NCBI RefSeq assembly: GCF_001584145.1
Contig: NZ_CP013232.1
Coordinates: 2,604,001-2,668,000, forward strand
Direction: 5' to 3'
From: Collimonas fungivorans
Lineage (GTDB): Bacteria > Pseudomonadota > Gammaproteobacteria > Burkholderiales > Burkholderiaceae_D
DNA length: 64,000 nucleotides
Under the pieces are notes generated by a model. It ran no database searches. It saw only the letters and a program-made list of their open reading frames with translations, and had not been told where the DNA came from. Positions within the stretch are counted from its first letter, which is position 1. Each line of letters begins with the position of its first letter. The position numbers and the translations under genes were made by a program. Of this stretch, positions 44,307 through 56,447 are shown in pieces.

Positions 44307-44349
44307 TTGACCAAGGTCAATGCCGTCCTCTCTATGAGCTGGCTAAGAT
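44307..44349 (+). promoter_or_regulatory. CRP/FNR-type class II promoter of ThDP decarboxylase copy 2
   Basis: TTGAC-CAAG-GTCAA at 44307-44320 and -10 TAAGAT at 44344-44349, centre-to-hexamer distance 30.5. The four spacer bases differ from copy 1 while the arms are identical, as expected if the arms are under selection. Confidence 0.75.
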
Positions 44350-44412
44350 GGCATCAAGCTGAAGCAATGCAAGAGGTATTGCGGCGGCAGATAACCGATA
44401 ACAGGAGGAGCA

Positions 44413-46179
44413 ATGGCAGCAGTGATATCCGAGTCGAAGGTCGCACCGGCGTCGAGTACGACCGCGGACGATACGCTCAAACGCAAGAGCCGCGACGCCG
44501 GCGTGGTGTCAGGTGGGCACCTGGTGGCGCGTGCGCTGAAGAATGAAGGCGTAGACACGATCTTTACGCTGTGCGGCGGCCATATTATCGATATTTACGA
44601 TGGTTGCATCGATGAAGGCATCCGCATCATCGATGTGCGCCATGAACAAGTCGCAGCCCATGCTGCCGACGGATATGCGCGCCAGACGGGCAAGCTGGGC
44701 GTGGTGGTGACGACGGCAGGTCCGGGCTGCACCAATGCCGTGACCGGGATTGCGACGGCGTTCCGTTCGGAAAGCCCGGTGCTGCATATTGGTGGCCAGG
44801 GCGGCATCACCCAGCACATGATGGGTTCCTTGCAAGACTTGCCGCATACCGAAATGATGCGGCCGATCACCAAATTCTCCGAAGGTGTGCGTTCCACCGA
44901 ACGGGTAGCCGACATGGTGTCGATGGCGATCCGCGCCTGCTTTGCCGGCGCCCCTGGCCCGGCGTACCTGGAAATTCCGCGCGACGTGCTGGACCGCGAG
45001 ATCGAGATCAGCAAGGCCGTGATTCCTGCTGCCGGCCAATACCGTGCATCGGTGCGGTCATTGGGCGACGTGGCCGATATCGAGAAGCTGGCCGACATCC
45101 TGGTGCAGGCAGAGCGTCCGGTGGTCTTGTACGGCGGCCAGGTCTGGTCCTCGCGCGGGCACAAGGAAGCAATCGACCTGGTGCGGGGGCTGGATATCCC
45201 GGCATACTTCAACAGCGCCTCGCGCGGCTTGCTGCCGCCGGGCGATCCGCATCATTTCGACCGCACGCGGCGCGAAGGATTCGACAAGGCCGATGTGATC
45301 CTGATCGTCGGCACGCCGTTCGACTTCCGCATGGGCTACGGCAAACGGCTGGGCCAGAACGCCAAGGTCATCCAGATCGACCAGGACTACCGCACGGTGG
45401 GCAAGAACCGCGACATCACGCTGGGCCTGGTGGGTGATCCTGGCGCGATCCTGGGGGCGGTGTTGCAGGCGGCGAGCGGGCGCATCAACAAGACAGCGCA
45501 AGAGAAGCGGCGCGCCTGGATGAAACAATTGCAACAGCAGGAAGCGATCGCGACCGAGAAGCTGATGCCGTTGTTCAAGTCGAACAGTTCGCCGATCCAT
45601 CCTTACCGGGTGGCATATGAAATCAACGAGTTCTTGAACGACGACACGATCTACATCGGCGACGGCGGCGATGTGGTGACGATTTCGGCGCAAGCGGTGC
45701 GTCCGCGCAATCCGGGCCAATGGATGGATCCTGGCGCGCTGGGCAGCCTGGGCGTGGGGACTGGTTTTGCGATTGCGGCTGGCTTGGCCAATCCGGAGAA
45801 GGAAGTGATGTGTTACTACGGCGACGGCGCGTTCAGCATGACGTCGTTCGACATGGAAACGGCGAACCGTTTCGGTGTGCCGTACATCGCGGTGATCGGC
45901 AACAACTCGGCGATGAACCAGATCCGTTATGGCCAGCTGGCGAAATACGGCGAAGAGCGCGGCAATGTGGGCAACCTGCTGAGCGACATCCCTTACGGCA
46001 AGTTTGCCGAGATGCTGGGCGGGCATGGCGAAGAGGTGCGCGATCCGGCGCAGATCGCTGGCGCGTTGCAGCGGGCGCGGGAAGCGGTGCGCAAGACACG
46101 GCGTTGTGCGGTGGTCAATATCTGGGTCGATCCTGCGGTGTATGCCCCGGGAACCATGGCTCAGACCATGTACAAATAA
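44413..46179 (+). CDS. ThDP-dependent acetolactate synthase-like decarboxylase, probable oxalyl-CoA decarboxylase (copy 2)
   Basis: A 588-residue enzyme identical to copy 1 except Gln315 in place of Leu. The AGGAGG ribosome site and leader are the same. This copy is followed 73 bases later by formyl-CoA transferase, the enzyme that makes oxalyl-CoA, so the pair would run the oxalate decarboxylation cycle: oxalate plus formyl-CoA gives oxalyl-CoA plus formate, then oxalyl-CoA gives formyl-CoA plus CO2. The sequence itself is not of the classical oxalyl-CoA decarboxylase style, so the assignment rests mainly on this operon. Confidence 0.77.
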   Translation: MAAVISESKVAPASSTTADDTLKRKSRDAGVVSGGHLVARALKNEGVDTIFTLCGGHIIDIYDGCIDEGIRIIDVRHEQVAAHAADGYARQTGKLGVVVTTAGPGCTNAVTGIATAFRSESPVLHIGGQGGITQHMMGSLQDLPHTEMMRPITKFSEGVRSTERVADMVSMAIRACFAGAPGPAYLEIPRDVLDREIEISKAVIPAAGQYRASVRSLGDVADIEKLADILVQAERPVVLYGGQVWSSRGHKEAIDLVRGLDIPAYFNSASRGLLPPGDPHHFDRTRREGFDKADVILIVGTPFDFRMGYGKRLGQNAKVIQIDQDYRTVGKNRDITLGLVGDPGAILGAVLQAASGRINKTAQEKRRAWMKQLQQQEAIATEKLMPLFKSNSSPIHPYRVAYEINEFLNDDTIYIGDGGDVVTISAQAVRPRNPGQWMDPGALGSLGVGTGFAIAAGLANPEKEVMCYYGDGAFSMTSFDMETANRFGVPYIAVIGNNSAMNQIRYGQLAKYGEERGNVGNLLSDIPYGKFAEMLGGHGEEVRDPAQIAGALQRAREAVRKTRRCAVVNIWVDPAVYAPGTMAQTMYK

Positions 46180-46252
46180 GCCGCTTAATAAGCCGCTTAA
46201 TAGGCCACTAAGCAGCACATAAAATTCGATCAAGTTGAACAGGAGATTTGAA

Positions 46253-47524
46253 ATGAGCACAGAAAAAAGCAAGGCAAAACCACTGGACGGCATCCGCATC
46301 ATCGACTTCACGCACGTGCAAGCCGGTCCTGCATGCACACAATTGCTGGCATGGTTTGGCGCCGATGTGATCAAGGTCGAACGTCCGGGTTCCGGCGATG
46401 TCACGCGTTCGCAGCTGCGCGACATCCCTGATGTCGACGCCCTGTATTTCACCATGTTGAACAGCAACAAGCGCTCGCTCACACTCGACACCAAAAAGCC
46501 CGAAGGCAAGCTGGTGCTGGAAAAGCTGATCAAGGAATCCGACGTGCTGGTCGAGAACTTCGGACCAGGCGCGCTGGACCGCATGGGTTTTTCCTGGGAA
46601 CGCATCAACGAACTGAATCCGAAGATGATCGTGGCCTCGGTCAAGGGCTTCAGCGACGGCCACCACTACGATGACCTGAAGGTCTACGAAAACGTCGCCC
46701 AGTGCGCCGGCGGCGCGGCTTCCACCACAGGTTTCTGGGACGGCCCGCCGACGGTCAGCGCCGCCGCCCTGGGCGACAGCAACACCGGCATGCACCTGGC
46801 GATCGGCATCCTGACCGCCTTGATCGGCCGCGACAAGACCGGCAAGGGACAGCGCGTTGCGGTGTCGATGCAGGATAGCGTGCTGAACCTGTGCCGCGTC
46901 AAGCTGCGCGACCAGCAGCGCCTGGACAGGCTCGGTTTCCTGGAAGAGTACCCGCAATACCCGCACGGCACGTTCAGCGATGTGGTGCCGCGCGGCGGCA
47001 ATGCCGGCGGCGGCGGCCAGCCAGGCTGGGTGCTCAAGTGCAAGGGCTGGGAAAACGATCCGAACGCCTATATCTACTTCACCATCCAGGGCCATGCCTG
47101 GGCGCCTATCTGCAAGGCGATCGGCAAGGATGAATGGATAGAAGATCCGGCTTACAACACGCCGAAGGCGCGCCAGCCGCATATCACCGAAATTTTCGAC
47201 ACCATAGAAGTGTGGCTGAAGGACAAGACCAAGTTCGAAGCGGTCGACATCCTGCGCAAATTCGACATTCCTTGCGCACCTGTGCTGACCATGAAAGAAC
47301 TGGCCAACGATCCGTCGCTGCGCGCCAGCGGCACCATCACCGAAGTCGATCACAAGGAACGCGGCAAATACCTGACTGTCGGCAGCCCGATCAAGTTCTC
47401 CGACCTGACGCCGGAAATCACCGGATCGCCGTTGCTGGGCGAGCACACCGACGAAGTGCTGGCGGACGTGCTGGGCTACAGCGCCGGACAGATTGCCGAA
47501 CTGCACAAAGCAGAAGCGGTCTGA
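46253..47524 (+). CDS. frc: Formyl-CoA:oxalate CoA-transferase
   Basis: A 423-residue class III CoA-transferase, very like Oxalobacter Frc over its length ([53 protein letters not shown]). The catalytic Asp is Asp175 in ALGDSNTG, and the glycine loop [12 protein letters not shown] that closes over the active site is present. ATG 46253 has AGGAG upstream. Compared with Oxalobacter Frc it lacks a short insertion before PRGGN. It is the second gene of the decarboxylase copy 2 operon and ends at a good terminator. Confidence 0.92.
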   Translation: MSTEKSKAKPLDGIRIIDFTHVQAGPACTQLLAWFGADVIKVERPGSGDVTRSQLRDIPDVDALYFTMLNSNKRSLTLDTKKPEGKLVLEKLIKESDVLVENFGPGALDRMGFSWERINELNPKMIVASVKGFSDGHHYDDLKVYENVAQCAGGAASTTGFWDGPPTVSAAALGDSNTGMHLAIGILTALIGRDKTGKGQRVAVSMQDSVLNLCRVKLRDQQRLDRLGFLEEYPQYPHGTFSDVVPRGGNAGGGGQPGWVLKCKGWENDPNAYIYFTIQGHAWAPICKAIGKDEWIEDPAYNTPKARQPHITEIFDTIEVWLKDKTKFEAVDILRKFDIPCAPVLTMKELANDPSLRASGTITEVDHKERGKYLTVGSPIKFSDLTPEITGSPLLGEHTDEVLADVLGYSAGQIAELHKAEAV

Positions 47525-47573
47525 AGATGACGGCAGGCGAGTAATCGCCAATGAGTCGTCCCCAGGACGATTG

Positions 47574-47600
47574 ACGGCGTCCGCCCAGGACGCCGTTTTT
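47574..47600 (+). terminator. Intrinsic terminator after frc
   Basis: ACGGCGTCC (47574-47582) and GGACGCCGT (47588-47596) form a 9-base stem with a 5-base loop, followed by T47596-47600. It would end the decarboxylase-frc transcript. Confidence 0.8.
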
Positions 47601-47632
47601 ACATGCGAAATGCATAAACTAGGAGCAGGGAC

Positions 47633-48091
47633 ATGTCATCCGAACTCGATCTCAAGCAGCTGGTGGAAGCAGTCGGAGACGCCATCGTGATTTCCGACGC
47701 CAAGGGCGCCATCACCTTGTGGAATCCGGCGGCCGAACGCATGTTCGGTTTTAGCCAAGGCGAAGCGCTAGGGCAGTCGCTCGACCTGATCATCCCCGAA
47801 CGCCAGCGCCAGCGGCACTGGGATGGTTATCAAAAGACCATGGATACCGGCATTACCCGCTACGGCAACGACGTGTTGCGGGTGCCGGCCGTACACAAGG
47901 ACGGGCATACCTTATCGATCGCGTTTACGGTGGCGCTGCTGCATACGACGGACAACAAGGTGGCGGCGATCGTTGCCGTCATCCGCGACGAAAGCAGCCG
48001 CTTTGCCGAGGATCGCGCCTTGCGCAAACGTCTGGCGGAACTGGAAGCCAGGTTGACTGCCTTGACTACACCAGCGGCCGAATCCAGTTAA
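47633..48091 (+). CDS. Stand-alone PAS domain protein
   Basis: A 152-residue protein with one PAS domain (about 8-118: DAIVISDAKGAITLWNPAAE, MFGFSQGEALGQSLDLIIPE, HKDGHTLSIAFTVALL) and a short C-terminal helix likely to form a coiled coil (ALRKRLAELEARLTAL). There is no kinase, cyclase or DNA-binding output. AGGAG precedes ATG 47633. It sits between two CoA-transferase genes and may sense a small ligand, haem or redox state and act on a partner protein; the partner is unknown. Confidence 0.85.
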   Translation: MSSELDLKQLVEAVGDAIVISDAKGAITLWNPAAERMFGFSQGEALGQSLDLIIPERQRQRHWDGYQKTMDTGITRYGNDVLRVPAVHKDGHTLSIAFTVALLHTTDNKVAAIVAVIRDESSRFAEDRALRKRLAELEARLTALTTPAAESS

Positions 48092-48157
48092 GATCGTGAT
48101 GGCACCGGCTATATGGCAAAAGCGCGGTGCAAATATAAATATAAACAGGAGATTTTC

Positions 48158-49405
48158 ATGAGCAAAGCACTGGATGGCGTGCGCATTCTAGATTTCACCC
48201 ATGTCCAGTCAGGGCCGACCTGCACTCAGCTGCTGGCCTGGTTCGGCGCCGATGTGATCAAGGTCGAACGCGCCGGCGAAGGCGACGCCACACGCGGGCA
48301 GCTGCGCGACATTCCCGGAGTCGACAGCCTGTATTTCACGATGCTGAACCATAACAAGCGCTCCATCACGCTGGACACCAAGAATCCCAAGGGCAAGGAA
48401 GTGCTGGAAACGCTGATCAAGGATTGCGACGTGCTGGTGGAGAATTTTGCACCGGGAGCGCTGGACCGCATGGGATTTACCTGGGAACGCATCCAGGAGT
48501 TGAATCCGCGCATGATCGTGGCCTCGGTCAAGGGTTTCGGGCCCGGCAAATATGAAGACTGCAAGGTCTATGAGAACGTTGCCCAGTGCGCCGGCGGCGC
48601 GGCGTCCACCACCGGTTTCGACGACGGCCCGCCGATGGTCACCGGGGCCCAGATCGGCGACAGCGGCACCGGCTTGCACCTGGCGCTGGGCATCGTCAGC
48701 GCGCTGTTCCAGCGTCACACGTCGGGCCGCGGCCAGAAGGTGCTGGCGCCGATGCAGGACGCCGTATTGAACCTGTGCCGCGTCAAGCTGCGCGACCAGC
48801 AACGGCTGGAGCGCACCGGCACCATGCACGAATATCCGCAATATCCGGACAGCAAGTTCGGCGAGGCCGTGCCGCGCGCCGGCAATGCTTCCGGCGGCGG
48901 CCAGCCGGGTTCGATCCTGAAGTGCAAGGGCTGGGAAACCGATCCTAACGCCTATATCTATTTCATCACCCAGGGCGCGGTCTGGCCGGCGGTCTGCAAG
49001 GTGATAGGCGAGGAGGGCTGGATCACCGACGAGGCTTACGCCACGCCGGCGGCGCGCTTGCTGCACCTGAAACCGATCTTTGCCCGCATCGAGCAATGGA
49101 CCATGAGCAAGACCAAGTTCGAAGCCATGGATATCCTGAACCAGTACGATATCCCGTGCGGACCTATCCTGTCGATGAAGGAAATCGCCGAAGACGAATC
49201 GCTGCGCCAGAGCGGCACCATCGTCGAAATCGACCACCCGGCACGCGGCAAGTACCTGACGGTAGGCAATCCGATCAAGATGTCGGACAGCCCGACCGAT
49301 GTCACGCGTTCTCCCTTGCTGGGGGAACATACCGAAGAAGTGCTGACGCAGCTCGGCTACGGCAAGGATTACATCGCCGCGCTGCGTGAAGAGAAGGTGA
49401 TCTGA
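48158..49405 (+). CDS. frc: Second formyl-CoA transferase-like class III CoA-transferase
   Basis: A 415-residue CoA-transferase closely related to the enzyme at 46253 ([36 protein letters not shown]). The catalytic Asp is Asp168 in [10 protein letters not shown] and the glycine loop [10 protein letters not shown] is kept, but the Frc hallmark ALGDSN has become QIGDSG and [11 protein letters not shown] has become [13 protein letters not shown] 48158 is preceded by CAGGAG. It may be a true Frc isoenzyme or use another acid such as a different dicarboxylate. It is 67 bases after the PAS gene. Confidence 0.85.
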   Translation: MSKALDGVRILDFTHVQSGPTCTQLLAWFGADVIKVERAGEGDATRGQLRDIPGVDSLYFTMLNHNKRSITLDTKNPKGKEVLETLIKDCDVLVENFAPGALDRMGFTWERIQELNPRMIVASVKGFGPGKYEDCKVYENVAQCAGGAASTTGFDDGPPMVTGAQIGDSGTGLHLALGIVSALFQRHTSGRGQKVLAPMQDAVLNLCRVKLRDQQRLERTGTMHEYPQYPDSKFGEAVPRAGNASGGGQPGSILKCKGWETDPNAYIYFITQGAVWPAVCKVIGEEGWITDEAYATPAARLLHLKPIFARIEQWTMSKTKFEAMDILNQYDIPCGPILSMKEIAEDESLRQSGTIVEIDHPARGKYLTVGNPIKMSDSPTDVTRSPLLGEHTEEVLTQLGYGKDYIAALREEKVI

Positions 49406-49421
49406 AAAACGGGCCGACGAC

Positions 49422-50216
49422 ATGACAGCAGAATTAGATTATCAGGCATTGAATTCCGCCGGTGCTTCGGTTGTGACGTCGGCTGCGGACTATCCCGACG
49501 GCCACGTCATCCCGCTGCATCGCCATTCCTGCGCCCAACTGCTGTATGCGACCAGTGGCGTGATGACGGTCGACGCGGCGGCCGGGCGCTGGATGGTGCC
49601 GCCGGGCCGCGCGGTCTGGCTGCAGGCACATGTCGATCACCAGATCCGTGTGCACGGCGCCCGCATGCACGGCGAGGTCGGCTTGCGCACGCTGCTGCTG
49701 GACGTCGCCATGTCGCCGCACCTGCCTGCGCGCAGCTGCGTGCTGGATATCTCGCCCTTGCTGCGCGAACTGATCGCCGCCGCCCATGGCAACTCGGCCG
49801 GGCATGATGCCAATACTGACGCCAACGCGCGCAACTGGCACATGCTGCAGTTGTTGCTGCACGAGCTGGCCTCGGTGACCGTGCTTCCCCTTTATTTACC
49901 GTTGCCGCTGGCGGCGCGCCTGCGCAGCCTGTGCGAACTGCTGATGGCGACTCCCGGCAAGCAGGTAACAATCGAAACCTGGGCCGGCCAGCTCGGGATA
50001 TCGACCAGCACCTTGCATCGCCTGTTCCTGCGCCAGACCGGCATGCGTTTCGGCCACTGGCGCCAGCAAGCCAGGCTGCTGCAGGCCATGGAGCAGCTGG
50101 CGCGCGGCGGCAAGGTCGCCGCCGCGGCGCAAGACCAGGGCTATAGCAGCCAGAGCGCCTTCAGCGCCATGTTCAAGAAACACTTCGGCAGCACCCCCAC
50201 CGCGTTTTACCGCTAG
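49422..50216 (+). CDS. AraC-family transcriptional regulator
   Basis: A 264-residue regulator with an N-terminal cupin sensor domain (HVIPLHRHSCAQLLYATSGVM, PPGRAVWLQAHVDHQIRV) and a C-terminal double HTH (TIETWAGQLGISTSTLHRLF, QDQGYSSQSAFSAMFKKHFG). The layout is typical of the AraC subfamily with a small-molecule cupin. It follows the second CoA-transferase by 16 bases and may control these genes. The CRP/FNR protein and the LysR protein are other candidates for the same region. Confidence 0.9.
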   Translation: MTAELDYQALNSAGASVVTSAADYPDGHVIPLHRHSCAQLLYATSGVMTVDAAAGRWMVPPGRAVWLQAHVDHQIRVHGARMHGEVGLRTLLLDVAMSPHLPARSCVLDISPLLRELIAAAHGNSAGHDANTDANARNWHMLQLLLHELASVTVLPLYLPLPLAARLRSLCELLMATPGKQVTIETWAGQLGISTSTLHRLFLRQTGMRFGHWRQQARLLQAMEQLARGGKVAAAAQDQGYSSQSAFSAMFKKHFGSTPTAFYR

Positions 50217-50422
50217 CCGGCTGTTACGGCCGGCCAGCTTCCCCGCGCTTTCTTCCTTGCATCGATAATTCCCGAAGAATCAAGGCCTTAGCTCGTCCTG
50301 GCGATTCCTGCCTGGCGTCCGGCTGTCGAATCGAACTGTATGGCGGTATCATGCAGGGCGTTTCGGTCGTAAAATTCGGATAAGTCATTTGAATATCATG
50401 GTTTTTTATAAAGGAGATGGGC

Positions 50423-50818
50423 ATGGGTCAGGAAAACAAGGGGCAAGAAAAATATACGGTTGAGCATGAGTGGTTGCGTGTCGAAAGCGACGGCCTGGTG
50501 ACGGTCGGCATTACCGCTTACGCGCAAGACCATCTGGGCGACCTGGTTTTTGTGCAGCTGCCTGAAGTCGGCGCCGCTATCGCCAAGGGCGAAGAAGCCG
50601 CGGTGATCGAGTCGGTCAAGGCTGCAAGTGAAATCAACATGCCGGTTGCCGGCACGGTGGTCGAAATCAACGAAGCGCTGGCGAATGCTCCTGAAAAGGT
50701 GAATGAAGATCCGCTGGGCGAAGGCTGGTTCTTCAAGATGAAAATAGACGATGCGGCCGAGTTGAACGGTCTGATGGACAAAGCGGCTTATGACGAGCTG
50801 ATCAAAGGCCTGGCTTAA
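50423..50818 (+). CDS. gcvH: Glycine cleavage system H protein
   Basis: A 131-residue lipoyl carrier. ATG 50423 is preferred over ATG 50417 because AAGGAG at 50411-50416 then has normal spacing. The lipoylated residue is Lys66 in ESVKAASE, and the N-terminal YTVEHEWLRVESDG is standard. The protein shuttles the methylamine group between GcvP and GcvT. gcvP follows 41 bases later. No glycine riboswitch was seen in the 200 bases upstream. Confidence 0.95.
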   Translation: MGQENKGQEKYTVEHEWLRVESDGLVTVGITAYAQDHLGDLVFVQLPEVGAAIAKGEEAAVIESVKAASEINMPVAGTVVEINEALANAPEKVNEDPLGEGWFFKMKIDDAAELNGLMDKAAYDELIKGLA

Positions 50819-50859
50819 ATAAGCGCAACTCTACTGTTCATTAAATGAAGGAAGCACCC

Positions 50860-53724
<2,865 letters not shown>

Positions 53725-53734
53725 GGTGCGTACA

Positions 53735-53811
53735 CCGTAGGGTGGGCACTTGTGCCCACGCGGATATGGATGAGGCGACCACCGCGTGGGCAAAAAACCT
53801 GCCCACCCTGC
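53735..53811. repeat. Palindromic GTAGGGTGGGCA-type extragenic repeat
   Basis: Between gcvP and gcvT the sequence GTAGGGTGGGCAC ... TGCCCACGCGG is followed by its inverted counterpart CCGCGTGGGCA ... TGCCCACCCTGC, so two nested stem-loops can form. This style of GGGTGGGCA repeat is common between genes in many proteobacteria. It breaks the spacing of an otherwise tight operon. Confidence 0.65.
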
Positions 53812-53833
53812 AACTGATAAAAGGAAATTTTTC

Positions 53834-54964
53834 ATGAGTGACACCAGCAACGCCGCGGCAGCGGCGCGTACACCGCTATACCAGCTGCACCTGGAGCTCG
53901 GCGCCAAGATGGTGCCGTTTGCAGGCTACGACATGCCGTTGCAGTATCCGACCGGCATTCTCAAGGAACATAACCACACCCGCAGCCAGGCCGGCCTGTT
54001 CGACGTTTCGCACATGGGGCAGTTGCGCCTGAGCGGCGCCGGCGCCGCAGCCGCGCTGGAATCGCTGGTGCCGGTCGACATCGTCGACCTGCCTGTGAAC
54101 CGCCAGCGCTATGCGGTATTCACCAATCCGCAAGGCGGCATCCTGGACGACCTGATGGTCGCCAATGCCGGCGATCACCTGTTCCTGGTGGTCAACGCAG
54201 CTTGCAAGCAGCAGGACACCGAGCACTTGCGCAAGCACCTGTCCGGCCATTGCCAGATCGAAGAACTGAGCGACCGTTCCTTGCTGGCCTTGCAAGGGCC
54301 GGCCGCCGCCGCGGTCATGGCGCGCCTGGCCCCGGACACGGCGCAGATGGTGTTCATGCAGACCGCCAAAGTCACGCTGGCCGGCAGCGAATGCTTCATC
54401 AGCCGTTCCGGTTATACCGGCGAAGACGGCTTTGAAATTTCAGTGCCGAATGCCGGCGCCGAAGCCCTGGCGCGGCTGCTGCTGGCGCAGCCTGAGGTAG
54501 CGCCGATCGGCCTCGGTGCGCGCGATTCGCTGCGGCTGGAAGCCGGACTGTGCCTGTATGGCCATGACATGGACGGCAGCACCACGCCGGTCGAAGCCAG
54601 CCTGGGCTGGGCTTTGTCGAAGGCGCGCCGTGCCGGCGGCGTCCGTGCCGGCGGTTATCCGGGCGCGGAACTGATCCAGCGCCAGCTTGAACAGGGCGTC
54701 GGCCGCAAACGGGTCGGCCTGCTGCTCAAGGATCGCATGCCGGCGCGCGAAGGCGCCGAGCTGGTCGACGCCGACGGCAAGCAGGTGGGCAAGATCACCA
54801 GCGGCGGTTTCGGCCCGACGGTGGGCGGCCCGGTGGCGCTGGGATATGTCGACAGCGCCCATGCGCAGGTCGGCACGCTGTTGCAGGCTGTAGTACGCGG
54901 CAAGGCGGTGCCTATCGAAGTGGCCAAGACGCCGTTTACCCCGACCCGCTATTTCCGCGGCTGA
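53834..54964 (+). CDS. gcvT: Glycine cleavage system aminomethyltransferase, T protein
   Basis: A 376-residue tetrahydrofolate-dependent enzyme with MVPFAGYDMPLQYP, GLFDVSHMGQLRLSG (catalytic Asp region), SRSGYTGEDGFEIS and the C-terminal barrel domain. ATG 53834 with AAGGAAA upstream is preferred to the start at 53786, which lies inside the repeat. It takes the aminomethyl group from GcvH, makes methylene-THF and frees ammonia. The gene order H-P-T differs from the T-H-P order of Escherichia coli. Confidence 0.95.
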   Translation: MSDTSNAAAAARTPLYQLHLELGAKMVPFAGYDMPLQYPTGILKEHNHTRSQAGLFDVSHMGQLRLSGAGAAAALESLVPVDIVDLPVNRQRYAVFTNPQGGILDDLMVANAGDHLFLVVNAACKQQDTEHLRKHLSGHCQIEELSDRSLLALQGPAAAAVMARLAPDTAQMVFMQTAKVTLAGSECFISRSGYTGEDGFEISVPNAGAEALARLLLAQPEVAPIGLGARDSLRLEAGLCLYGHDMDGSTTPVEASLGWALSKARRAGGVRAGGYPGAELIQRQLEQGVGRKRVGLLLKDRMPAREGAELVDADGKQVGKITSGGFGPTVGGPVALGYVDSAHAQVGTLLQAVVRGKAVPIEVAKTPFTPTRYFRG

Positions 54965-54973
54965 AGCCCGGGT

Positions 54974-54997
54974 GCAGGCGCCAGGCCTGGCGCCTGC
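54974..54997. terminator. Palindrome after gcvT
   Basis: A perfect 24-base palindrome made of GCAGGCGCCAGG and its complement lies ten bases after the gcvT stop and before the convergent peroxidase gene. No T run follows; an mRNA end role is likely. Confidence 0.5.
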
Positions 54998-55037
54998 AAA
55001 ATAAAGGGCGCTTGGTTCCAATTGAGGCCCCTCGGTC

Positions 55038-56408
55038 TCAGTTGGGAGCGTTTTGCTGTTTTGCGTTGACCTGGTAACCATCGTTCAGGGTCTGCAGGAA
55101 AGCCACCATATCCTTGATCTCGGCATCATTGAGCGCGGGCGCGGAGCCGTGTTTGCGGTCGAACGGAGCATCCACCACATCGACATTCTTCTTGTAGCGC
55201 GGCGGCAGGTCGTCGTATTTGTCGATGCCGCCGTCCGGTTTTTTCGGATACCACTTGCCGGGATCGGTCTCGCGTTCCACGTAAAAATGCAGCAGGTCTT
55301 CCAGGTTCTTGAACACGCCGTTGTGGAACAACGCACCGCGCGTGGCGCTGTTGCGCAGCGTCGGCGTCTTGAACAGGCCGCAATAGGCGGCGTGTTTCCT
55401 GTAGTCGCCGCGCATCGGTCCGCATAAGCCCAGGTCGTAGTGATCGGCGTCGCGATTGGCCAGCAACTCCTTGTTGCGCGGTCCGGCCAGCGCCTCGAAC
55501 TGGTAATCGGTGAAGGCCGGCGGGAACATGCCGTCACGCGACGGCTTGTCGATATGGCAGGACGAACAGTTGCCTTTCTGCTGATCTTCGAACAGCTTGA
55601 GGCCGCGTGTTTCCGCGGCAGTGAGGGCGGCCCGGCCAGCCAGGTAATAGTCATACTTGCTGTCATACGGATGAAAGCTCGGATCTTCCAGCTGGAAGCG
55701 CGCCAGCGCGAACAAGGCTTCGCTCAGCGCCAGGTCAGGATTGCTGAACACGTTGGCGCCGAATAGCTGGCGCAATGCGTCCGCATATGGAGCGCTGCGC
55801 AGCTTGCCGAGCAGGGCCGCGGAACTCTTGTTGTCCATTTCATTGGGATCGAGGAAAGGTCCCTGGGCCTGGTTCTGCAAGGTGTCGGCGCGGCCGTCCC
55901 AATCCAGTCCGCCCATCGGCACATGAGCCTCCGCCGCCAGCAGCGCAGCCGAGGCTTGCGTATTTTTGGCGACCGCGGCGACTTTGACGTCGGCAGCCAC
56001 GGCAGGAGGCGCCGCCGCTGCGTCGCTGTCCGGTACGGAACTGTTGGGGCCGATGGTGAACACTGGCGTATGTTCCAGGTAACGCAAGGAAGGCACTGCA
56101 CGCAAGCCCTGGCGATCCAGTGCCGGGCCGCCAAGCTGGACCGCCAGGTTATTCGGCGGCGCGTAGGCATGATCGGGACTGTGGCACGATGCGCAAGCCA
56201 GCTTGCCCGAGCCGGATAACGACGGATCGAAGAAAATCTTCTTGCCCAGTTGCGCCACCGCACTCAAGCCGGGCTCCTTGGAAGGCGAGGAGGTAACGGC
56301 GGTGGCCGGCGCCGTTGCTACAGGAGACGACGGCGCATGGCGATCGCAGCCGGCCAATGCCAGCAGCAGGCCCGGTACGGCAAATAATAAAATGGAAGTA
56401 CGTTTCAT
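55038..56408 (-). CDS. Di-haem cytochrome c peroxidase/MauG-family lipoprotein
   Basis: A 456-residue exported protein with a lipoprotein signal (MKRTSILLFAVPGLLLALAGC, lipobox LAGC) from ATG 56408. Two haem c motifs, CASCHS and CSSCHI, and the family features TLRNSATRGALFHNGVFKNL and WDGRADTLQNQAQG place it in the bacterial di-haem cytochrome c peroxidase group. It would reduce peroxide in the periplasm with electrons from a cytochrome c or oxidise an amine-type target like MauG. It lies downstream of a phosphoesterase gene, behind a terminator. Confidence 0.9.
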   Translation of the reverse strand: MKRTSILLFAVPGLLLALAGCDRHAPSSPVATAPATAVTSSPSKEPGLSAVAQLGKKIFFDPSLSGSGKLACASCHSPDHAYAPPNNLAVQLGGPALDRQGLRAVPSLRYLEHTPVFTIGPNSSVPDSDAAAAPPAVAADVKVAAVAKNTQASAALLAAEAHVPMGGLDWDGRADTLQNQAQGPFLDPNEMDNKSSAALLGKLRSAPYADALRQLFGANVFSNPDLALSEALFALARFQLEDPSFHPYDSKYDYYLAGRAALTAAETRGLKLFEDQQKGNCSSCHIDKPSRDGMFPPAFTDYQFEALAGPRNKELLANRDADHYDLGLCGPMRGDYRKHAAYCGLFKTPTLRNSATRGALFHNGVFKNLEDLLHFYVERETDPGKWYPKKPDGGIDKYDDLPPRYKKNVDVVDAPFDRKHGSAPALNDAEIKDMVAFLQTLNDGYQVNAKQQNAPN

Positions 56409-56447
56409 CGAGATCACGGTTAACGACGCCGTGCCTGCGTCGTCATG

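Larger units (their letters stand above)
44302..46207 (+). repeat. 1.9-kb direct repeat, copy 2
   Basis: This is the partner of 26964-28858, with the same promoter, leader and gene. After the stop it carries one extra copy of the short unit AAGCCGCTTAAT. Sequence upstream of the TTGAC box is unrelated to copy 1, so the duplicated unit begins just before the box. Confidence 0.9.

Noticed and set aside
26964..46207. Compound transposon bounded by the two decarboxylase copies
   Set aside because: No transposase, terminal inverted repeats or target duplications were seen at the repeat ends; a plain gene duplication explains the data.
50217..50422. Possible glycine riboswitch before gcvH
   Set aside because: None of the conserved purine-rich elements of the tandem aptamer could be found, so no riboswitch is called.
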